Assembly: GCA_902476645.1 (NCBI GenBank)
Contig: CABSEG010000008.1
Span: 1-59,801, forward strand
Source: an uncultured Lachnospiraceae bacterium
GTDB taxonomy: Bacteria > Bacillota > Clostridia > Lachnospirales > Lachnospiraceae
Reading direction: 5' to 3'
Length of the DNA stretch: 59,801 nucleotides
Below, in pieces: positions 54,985 through 59,801 of this stretch. The position numbers were made by a program, and so were the translations under genes. Position 1 is the stretch's first letter. Each line of letters starts with the position of its first letter. Below the pieces are notes generated by a model that did no database searches, was not told the DNA's origin, and saw nothing but the letters and a program-made list of their open reading frames with translations.

Positions 54985-55052
54985 AAATAACCATAGAATA
55001 AGATCAGAGGTTGCTGGATAAAGTTTTTCATTATAGCAGAAAGGAGATTCTC

Positions 55053-56042
55053 ATGAGGACAAGAGCGTGGTTTATAATGATAATTGGAATAATCAGCCTT
55101 TTGCTGTTTGGAATGATAGCTGTGGCAGAAGATGAGGTGAATTACGGGGAAGATTATGACTTGGTTCATGTAGAAGTGGATGGTGTGACCTACGGATGCA
55201 TCTTCGATTTTAAAGATTGGGAGAATAAAAAGCCTGGCTCAGTTTCGATTCAACATATCTTTACAGACAAAAAGGAAGTAAAGATTCCGGAAACCATTAC
55301 CTACAATGGCTACGAATTTTGGGTGGAAACCATTACTGAGGGCTATTTTGTAGACGAAGGTGGAGAGGTGGAGTATGAAGGATTCCCCGCCAGGGATACG
55401 ATTGAGACGCTGATTTTACCAAAGAGGCTCAGATATCTGAATATCCATGGAGATAAATGGAAGAATCTGAAGAAGATTGTAGCGCCGGCATCTATGAGAA
55501 GTCTGTTAGTCGGGGGATCTATAAAAGCGAAGATAGAGTTGGAACCCGGATGCAAACGGATTCAGATTAAGGGGAATGGAGTTTATAGAAATAAGGGGAA
55601 GATGCTGACGGCGGTTTTCGGAAACAAGAAGAATTTTAAGATCCCCAAGGGGACGGTTACGATTGCCAGAAGCGCATTCCGAAATAACGACATAGTGGAA
55701 AAGATCGTCATGCCTAACACGGTGAAATTTATTGAAGGCACCGACGTAATGGAGGAGGCAAAAGATTATGGCGTGTTCTACGGCTGCAAAAATCTAAAGA
55801 CCGTCGTTTGCTCGTCCAATTTGGAGCGGATTGGAAAAAATGCGTTTGTGAACTGCCGTTCCTTATCCAAGGTGTACATCAACAACAAAAAGAAGGCGCC
55901 GAAAATTGACGAGTCGGCCTTTGGGAAAACCAAAAAAGGGATTCGCTTTTACGTGAAGAATGAAACGGTAAAGAAGGATCTGGATAGACAGCTTCAAAAG
56001 ACAAAGGCAAAACAATACCGGATTATTGTAAAAAAGAATTAG
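55053..56042 (+). CDS. Secreted LRR_5 (BspA-like) protein, 329 aa
   Basis: A signal peptide (about 1-25) is followed by a beta domain and LRR_5-type leucine-rich repeats: KIPKGTVTIARSAFRNND, YGVFYGCKNLKTVVCSSNLERIGKNAFVNCRSL. The C-terminal segment is lysine-rich. The layout (Y-x-V beta part, IP strands, then AF-x-N/G-C repeats) is the same as in the C-terminal modules of the giant proteins encoded at 5454 and 23913, so this is a free-standing form. AAAGGAGA precedes the ATG at 55053; an in-frame ATG 14 codons upstream has no ribosome-binding site. It lies downstream of the LytTR-type repeats and is the likely target of the neighbouring two-component system. Confidence 0.82.
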   Translation: MRTRAWFIMIIGIISLLLFGMIAVAEDEVNYGEDYDLVHVEVDGVTYGCIFDFKDWENKKPGSVSIQHIFTDKKEVKIPETITYNGYEFWVETITEGYFVDEGGEVEYEGFPARDTIETLILPKRLRYLNIHGDKWKNLKKIVAPASMRSLLVGGSIKAKIELEPGCKRIQIKGNGVYRNKGKMLTAVFGNKKNFKIPKGTVTIARSAFRNNDIVEKIVMPNTVKFIEGTDVMEEAKDYGVFYGCKNLKTVVCSSNLERIGKNAFVNCRSLSKVYINNKKKAPKIDESAFGKTKKGIRFYVKNETVKKDLDRQLQKTKAKQYRIIVKKN

Positions 56043-56110
56043 AAGGTGTTTCAAATAAACCGATACCAAAGGCAATGAAAGAAGCGTAAACGGCGATCTT
56101 AAAGTCAGAG

Positions 56111-56155
56111 AAACTGCAGGAGGCATACGTTTTTCGTATGCTGACTGCAGTTTTT
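56111..56155 (+). terminator. Terminator of the LRR_5 gene
   Basis: A composite stem (AAACTGCAG with CTGCAGTTT, enclosing GCATACG with CGTATGC) is followed by Ts through 56155. Confidence 0.85.
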
Positions 56156-56245
56156 AGCGGATATTCGGAGATTTTTTTCGGGATTCATGGGAATAAGATA
56201 TTTTCATGTTCGCATATATTGGTTAAAAAACAGGGAGGAATCGGT

Positions 56246-57457
56246 ATGTCCGATTACCGTAGATTTGTCTCTTATATTTATGAGTATAACCATGGACGTA
56301 AGTCCCGAAATACAGGATTTGCAAAAGTAGAATCCAGGGGAGGTATTCTAAAGCTTCAGATTCATATGCAGGGAATGTCTGCAGAAGAGGGGGCTCTGGA
56401 GATTTATGCTTTTGTCCGGGAAGGGGAATGGCTGGAGGGGATTTTGCTTGGGAAAACCGGATTACAGACGTCTTCCGGTGAGATTCGGCTTATGACACCC
56501 GCAGAGCACGTAGGAAATGTGAATTATTCATTGGATCAATTGTCTGGATTGTGGATAAGCAGTGAACGTGGAGGTACATACCTGAGCATCTGGGATGAGG
56601 AACCGGTTGATTTGGGTAAATTGAGGCCTTTCGTGGAGAAAAGCATGGTGGAAGAGCAGGACTCGAATAATGCGCAGAAAGAAGCGATGAGGGAAACATC
56701 AGAGGACTTACAAAATCCGGAAGAAATTTTAGATGAATCCCAAAGCATTGGCATACCGCAGGAACTTCCATCGGAAACGGCGGATGTGGCGGAACAGGAG
56801 GAAGGAGAGGAAGCGGCAGAGCATACCACGGACCAGGATGAGGATTCAAAGGAGGCGGCCGGGGAAATTGCGGAGCAGGAGAGGGCAGAAGCAGGGGAAG
56901 AGAAAAAGACAGAACAGCCAGAAGCTTTGGCGGAATCAAATGAAGGTTTACCGGAAGAACAGGAACGGGAGGTGGAGATACAGGCGGGAGATGAAAAACG
57001 GCAAGCCGCGGAGGAAGCGGCCGACGTGAAAGCGGCACAAAGCGCCTGCGCCGCAGAAGCTTGCGTAAGCCCCCATCCTTGCGCAAACTGTCATAAATAT
57101 CAGTCGGCATTGGATCAGAGATGGAAGCAGCTCTCCGGGTGCAGGGGGCATGTACAGCCGTTTGACAGCGAACAGATTGTGGATTGCCTGCAGGTTTCCC
57201 CCAGAGAGCTGGGGATTCTCTATCAAAGCAGATACCCGGTAGGCAGAAACAGTTTTCTGATGCATGGATATTATAATTATCGTCATCTGTTATTTGGCAA
57301 ATGCAAAGACGGCAGCTATTTTCTGGGTGTGCCAGGGGTGTTTGAAAATCAAGAAAAAATGATGGCTGCTATGTTTGGATTTCCGGAGTTTCGAAAAGCC
57401 AGAGAACAGAGACAAGGGAGGGGGCCTTTTGGGTATTGGTGCAGAAGATTAGGGTAG
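56246..57457 (+). CDS. DUF6128-like protein with Glu-rich centre (403 aa)
   Basis: The product has an N-terminal beta domain (about 1-130, MSDYRRFVSYIYEY start), a long acidic low-complexity region (about 145-295, mainly Glu, Ala, Gln) and a cysteine-containing C-terminal domain (about 300-403; NSFLMHGYYNYRHLLFGK, FGYWCRRLG) that I associate with DUF6128, a clostridial family of unknown function. No signal peptide or membrane segment is seen. GGGAGG precedes the ATG at 56246; the frame is open 36 codons upstream without a ribosome-binding site. Its stop is only 2 bases from the stop of the convergent nrdG-like gene. Confidence 0.72.
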   Translation: MSDYRRFVSYIYEYNHGRKSRNTGFAKVESRGGILKLQIHMQGMSAEEGALEIYAFVREGEWLEGILLGKTGLQTSSGEIRLMTPAEHVGNVNYSLDQLSGLWISSERGGTYLSIWDEEPVDLGKLRPFVEKSMVEEQDSNNAQKEAMRETSEDLQNPEEILDESQSIGIPQELPSETADVAEQEEGEEAAEHTTDQDEDSKEAAGEIAEQERAEAGEEKKTEQPEALAESNEGLPEEQEREVEIQAGDEKRQAAEEAADVKAAQSACAAEACVSPHPCANCHKYQSALDQRWKQLSGCRGHVQPFDSEQIVDCLQVSPRELGILYQSRYPVGRNSFLMHGYYNYRHLLFGKCKDGSYFLGVPGVFENQEKMMAAMFGFPEFRKAREQRQGRGPFGYWCRRLG

Positions 57458-57459
57458 AA

Positions 57460-58152
57460 TTAATCCATACCCCGAATTTCCACATGGGGGATTGTGGATA
57501 ATAAAATCTGCCGAAATCGTTCCATCTGGACTTTGGTACAGCTATGAAGTCCTGGGTGAAGTACGCCTGCGGAGTCCCGGTAGGCCTGGAGATAATAGGC
57601 CTTGGCATTTTGCAGCCATTCTCCAATGTGAATAAAATCTTCCTCCCGGTGTAGTTCCGCCACCACGGTGGTGCGAAATTCATAATCGATTCCGCTTTCC
57701 ATTAAGTAGGCTGCTGACTCGGCGATTGCGGCCATGGATGGCATAATTCCCGCCGATGTATCATATCTTTCCGGAGAAGATTTGATGTCCATGGCCACGT
57801 AATCGATCAGGCCTTCCCGGTAGAGACTGCGTATCATAGCTGGATTGGTTCCGTTGGTGTCCAGTTTCACCAGATAACCCATAGACTTCATTCGACGGGC
57901 AAGGGCTGGAAGGTCTGCATGAAGGGTAGGTTCTCCGCCGCTGATGCAGACGCCTTCCAGAATGCCCTGTCTTTTTTTTAGAAAAGAAAGCACCTCACTC
58001 ATGGGAATTTGCGGTTCCAGATGGGGAGCTAAGACAAGACTTCCATTCTGACAAAAAGGGCAGCGGAAATTGCAACCGCCAAGAAACAGAGTGGCTCCGG
58101 TATGGCCGGGGTAGTCCAGCAGAGTCAGTCGGTTTAAACCGTGTATCCTCAT
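57460..58152 (-). CDS. Anaerobic ribonucleotide reductase activating protein (NrdG-like radical SAM)
   Basis: The 230-residue product has the radical SAM iron-sulfur motif CNFRCPFC (Cys27, Cys31, Cys34) and GGEPTLH (SAM binding), in the layout of glycyl-radical activases of the NrdG type. These enzymes install the glycyl radical on the anaerobic class III ribonucleotide reductase. No nrdD gene is adjacent, so the partner lies elsewhere and the exact target is not proven. The gene ends 2 bases from the convergent DUF6128-like gene, so no terminator fits between them. Confidence 0.87.
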   Translation of the reverse strand: MRIHGLNRLTLLDYPGHTGATLFLGGCNFRCPFCQNGSLVLAPHLEPQIPMSEVLSFLKKRQGILEGVCISGGEPTLHADLPALARRMKSMGYLVKLDTNGTNPAMIRSLYREGLIDYVAMDIKSSPERYDTSAGIMPSMAAIAESAAYLMESGIDYEFRTTVVAELHREEDFIHIGEWLQNAKAYYLQAYRDSAGVLHPGLHSCTKVQMERFRQILLSTIPHVEIRGMD

Positions 58153-58195
58153 AGAAATCGCCTCGTTTCTTTAGAAATAATGAATCATATGTATC

Positions 58196-58224
58196 ATCAT
58201 ATCGCATCCCCGGCAAAAATCCAA
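58196..58224 (-). promoter_or_regulatory. Probable promoter of the nrdG-like gene
   Basis: On the minus strand TTGGAT (58219-58224) and TATGAT (58196-58201) are 17 bases apart, about 45 bases upstream of the start codon. Confidence 0.55.
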
Positions 58225-58232
58225 TATAGAAC

Positions 58233-58260
58233 TTTCAAAGAATAGAAAGTATGGTATACT
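58233..58260 (+). promoter_or_regulatory. Probable promoter of tadA
   Basis: TTTCAA (58233-58238) and TATACT (58255-58260) are 16 bases apart, back to back with the nrdG-like promoter. Confidence 0.55.
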
Positions 58261-58354
58261 ATGAGATATTATATTGGGCAATAGAAGGTAAAAGTTGTCG
58301 TAAAGGACCTTTCAGTGGCCAATTCATAAGAGGGATAAGAAGGGGTAAAGAAGC

Positions 58355-58873
58355 ATGAGTCAAAGAACAGGTACAAAGGATCCGGACGAGGTGTATATGA
58401 GAGAAGCTCTGCGTCAGGCGAAGAAGGCCCAGGCTTTGGAGGAAGTGCCCATTGGCTGCGTGATCGTCTATGAGGACAAGATCATTGCCAGAGGGTATAA
58501 CAGGAGAAATACAGATAAAAACACGCTTTCCCATGCGGAGTTAAATGCCATCCGAAAGGCCAGCAAAAAGCTGGGGGATTGGAGGCTGGAGGGCTGCACC
58601 ATGTATATCACCCTGGAGCCCTGTCAGATGTGTGCGGGAGCCATTGTGCAGGCCAGGATTACCAATGTAGTCATCGGCAGCATGAATCCCAAGGCCGGCT
58701 GTGCAGGATCTGTGCTGAATATTCTGGAAATGGAGGAGTTTAACCATCAGGTTCATGTGGTGAGGGGAGTTTTGGCAGAAGAGTGCAGTCAGATGTTAAG
58801 CTCCTTTTTCCGGGAGCTTCGGGAGAAGAAAAAGCGGCTGAAAATCAGGCAGGATGAGGGGGAGACGGAATGA
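58355..58873 (+). CDS. tadA: tRNA-specific adenosine deaminase
   Basis: The 172-residue product carries the cytidine/deoxycytidylate deaminase-fold zinc motif HAE (60-62) and PCQMC (89-93), with NPKAGCAGS and the C-terminal helix expected in TadA. TadA converts adenosine to inosine at position 34 of tRNA-Arg. AAGGGG precedes the ATG at 58355. Close to the SRP RNA gene, as is common for tadA in Firmicutes, although araD intervenes here. Confidence 0.95.
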   Translation: MSQRTGTKDPDEVYMREALRQAKKAQALEEVPIGCVIVYEDKIIARGYNRRNTDKNTLSHAELNAIRKASKKLGDWRLEGCTMYITLEPCQMCAGAIVQARITNVVIGSMNPKAGCAGSVLNILEMEEFNHQVHVVRGVLAEECSQMLSSFFRELREKKKRLKIRQDEGETE

Positions 58874-58902
58874 CTTTTGGGACAAAATCTCGAACATACA
58901 AG

Positions 58903-58931
58903 TTGCAATTTTGCCCAACCAGCTTTACAAT
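58903..58931 (+). promoter_or_regulatory. Probable promoter of araD
   Basis: TTGCAA (58903-58908) and TACAAT (58926-58931) are 17 bases apart, about 50 bases before the araD start. Confidence 0.6.
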
Positions 58932-58982
58932 ATTATCAAAGTAAAAGGGCAAAGGCCCGGATTTAGCGGAGGCGAGAAGATT

Positions 58983-59669
58983 ATGTTAGAGGAACTGAAA
59001 TTACAAGTGTATCAGGCAAACATGGAACTGCCCAAAAGAGGGCTGATTACCTATACTTGGGGAAATGTCAGCGGAATCGATCGGGAAAAGGGTTTATTTG
59101 TCATCAAACCCTCAGGCGTGGACTATGATAAGCTGAAACCGGAAGATATGGTAGTGATGGATCTGGAAGGCAATAAGGTGGAAGGAGACTACAAGCCTTC
59201 ATCGGATACGCCCACTCATCTGGAGCTGTACAAGGCATTTCCTGAGGTGGGAGGCGTTGTACACACCCATTCTCCCTGGGCTACTTCCTGGGCGCAGGCG
59301 GGAAGAAGCATTCCCTGCTATGGAACGACTCATGCAGACTATTTCTACGGAGACATTCCCTGCGCGAGAAATCTGACCAAAGAAGAGATCGAGGAGGCTT
59401 ACGAGAGAAATACGGGTAAGGTGATCATTGAGACTTTCCAGGGAATTAATCCTATGCATGTTCCCGCAGTGCTTTGCTCAAACCATGGTCCCTTTACCTG
59501 GGGCAAGGATGCGGCAGAAGCCGTACACAACGCAGTGGTGCTGGAAGAGGTGGCAAAGATGGCCTGCCGCACGGAGCTGTTAAAGCCGGGAGTGACTCAG
59601 GCGCCTCAGTCTATGCAGGACAAGCACTTTATGAGAAAGCACGGACCAAACGCTTACTACGGCCAGTAA
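58983..59669 (+). CDS. araD: L-ribulose-5-phosphate 4-epimerase
   Basis: The 228-residue class II aldolase/epimerase has GNVSG (27-31), KPSGV, SSDTPTHLELY (73-83, with Asp75) and the zinc ligands His94, His96 and His168 (VVHTHS, SNHGPF). The length and the YGTTHADYFYGDIPC segment match AraD rather than fuculose-phosphate aldolase. It converts L-ribulose 5-phosphate to D-xylulose 5-phosphate in arabinose use. GGAGGCG precedes the ATG at 58983; the frame is open 43 codons upstream inside tadA, without support. It has no other ara genes beside it in the window. It is separated from the SRP RNA promoter by a few bases. Confidence 0.93.
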   Translation: MLEELKLQVYQANMELPKRGLITYTWGNVSGIDREKGLFVIKPSGVDYDKLKPEDMVVMDLEGNKVEGDYKPSSDTPTHLELYKAFPEVGGVVHTHSPWATSWAQAGRSIPCYGTTHADYFYGDIPCARNLTKEEIEEAYERNTGKVIIETFQGINPMHVPAVLCSNHGPFTWGKDAAEAVHNAVVLEEVAKMACRTELLKPGVTQAPQSMQDKHFMRKHGPNAYYGQ

Positions 59670-59677
59670 AGGACATA

Positions 59678-59706
59678 TTGACAAATATGCCATTTCAGGT
59701 TATAGT
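59678..59706 (+). promoter_or_regulatory. Promoter of the SRP RNA gene
   Basis: TTGACA (59678-59683) and TATAGT (59701-59706) are 17 bases apart, a near-consensus strong promoter, as expected of a stable RNA gene. Confidence 0.85.
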
Positions 59707-59712
59707 TAGTGA

Positions 59713-59801
59713 TGCACCGTCTGTGCGGTGCAATCAGACATTGTCATAACACTTCCACGCAGCCGGGGAGATAGCGGTGCCCTGTACCTGCAATCCGCTA
59801 T
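59713..59801 (+). ncRNA. ffs: SRP RNA (large, Alu-domain type), 5' part
   Basis: The sequence from about 59762 to the window end matches the conserved 5' Alu domain of Bacillus/Clostridium SRP RNA: GGGGAGATAGCGGTGCCCTG then ACCTGCAATCCGCT. Position 59713 is the transcription start inferred from the promoter; the mature 5' end is probably near 59750. A GCACCG/CGGTGC hairpin (59714-59731) precedes it. The rest lies outside the window. Confidence 0.85.

Larger units (their letters stand above)
54322..55052. other. Long AT-rich intergenic region between the kinase and LRR_5 genes
   Basis: About 730 bases hold the divergent kinase promoter (54401-54428), three LytTR-type direct repeats (54663-54715), a plus-strand -10 (54749-54754) and a start-less frame (54781-54984). 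A 75-residue minus-strand frame at 54358-54585 is AT-driven and not called. No terminator is seen between 54754 and 55053. Confidence 0.7.

Noticed and set aside
54909..55169. An 86-residue minus-strand frame near the LRR_5 start
   Set aside because: It is AT-driven, has no ribosome-binding site and overlaps the signal peptide of the LRR_5 gene.

Overview
The window reads as a chromosomal segment of an anaerobic, low-to-mid GC Gram-positive bacterium, most likely a gut Lachnospiraceae-type clostridium. This rests on a rubrerythrin with an N-terminal rubredoxin domain next to PerR, a nine-gene V-type ATPase operon, a CwlD-like amidase of the kind found in spore formers, the Alu-type 5' end of a large SRP RNA, Shine-Dalgarno sequences of the AGGAGG type almost everywhere, and several very long secreted multidomain proteins of a style common in this family. 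The species assignment is inference; no rRNA is present.

Layout. 1-2.4 kb: the end of an unknown gene, then an oxidative-stress block of rubrerythrin and PerR (minus strand, with matching PerR-type palindromes) and thioredoxin reductase (plus). 2.5-4.1 kb: a secreted SH3-NlpC/P60 hydrolase. 4.1-4.6 kb: a gene-free stretch holding a cluster of DnaA-box-like sequences and AT-rich direct repeats. 4.6-11.6 kb: a membrane-anchored glycerophosphodiester phosphodiesterase and a 2045-residue surface protein. 11.7-13.6 kb: a second NlpC/P60 hydrolase, carried by choline-binding-type repeats. 13.7-22.2 kb: the V-type ATPase operon on the minus strand, transcribed in the order G/H-like, C, I, K, F, E, A, B, D, ending in a terminator whose first arm lies inside the last codons of the D gene. 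22.3-23.5 kb: trmB, a small basic protein and tRNA-Lys(CUU).

23.9-51.2 kb is an accessory-looking glycan region. It holds three giant secreted glycosidases: an (alpha/alpha)6-barrel enzyme, a GH2 enzyme of 2838 residues and a clan GH-A, GH39-like enzyme of 1728 residues. A LacI-family regulator lies between the first two. Housekeeping genes sit between the second and third: cwlD, a YgjP-type metalloprotease, a HAD phosphatase, a PadR/DUF1700-DUF4097 pair, an ECF sigma/anti-sigma pair and an oxidoreductase/metallo-beta-lactamase-fold pair. None of the giant proteins shows a sortase motif; each ends in a lysine-rich beta domain. An araD gene (L-ribulose-5-phosphate 4-epimerase) at the far right would fit release of arabinose from plant glycans, but the link is only proximity.

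51.4-57.5 kb is a signalling region: an HPr-like protein without the catalytic histidine, a BlaI-type repressor without a visible sensor, and an AgrC/AgrA-like histidine kinase and LytTR response regulator. Behind the kinase lies a long AT-rich intergenic region with three phased LytTR-type direct repeats just upstream of a -10 box. This promoter points at a frame with no start codon and then a small secreted LRR_5 protein. That protein looks like a free-standing version of the C-terminal module of two of the giant surface proteins. The window closes with a Glu-rich DUF6128-like protein, a NrdG-like radical SAM activase, tadA, araD and the 5' part of the SRP RNA gene with its promoter.

The most interesting leads are the LytTR-controlled promoter region, the recurring basic LRR_5 C-terminal module, and the DnaA-box cluster that is not next to dnaA.
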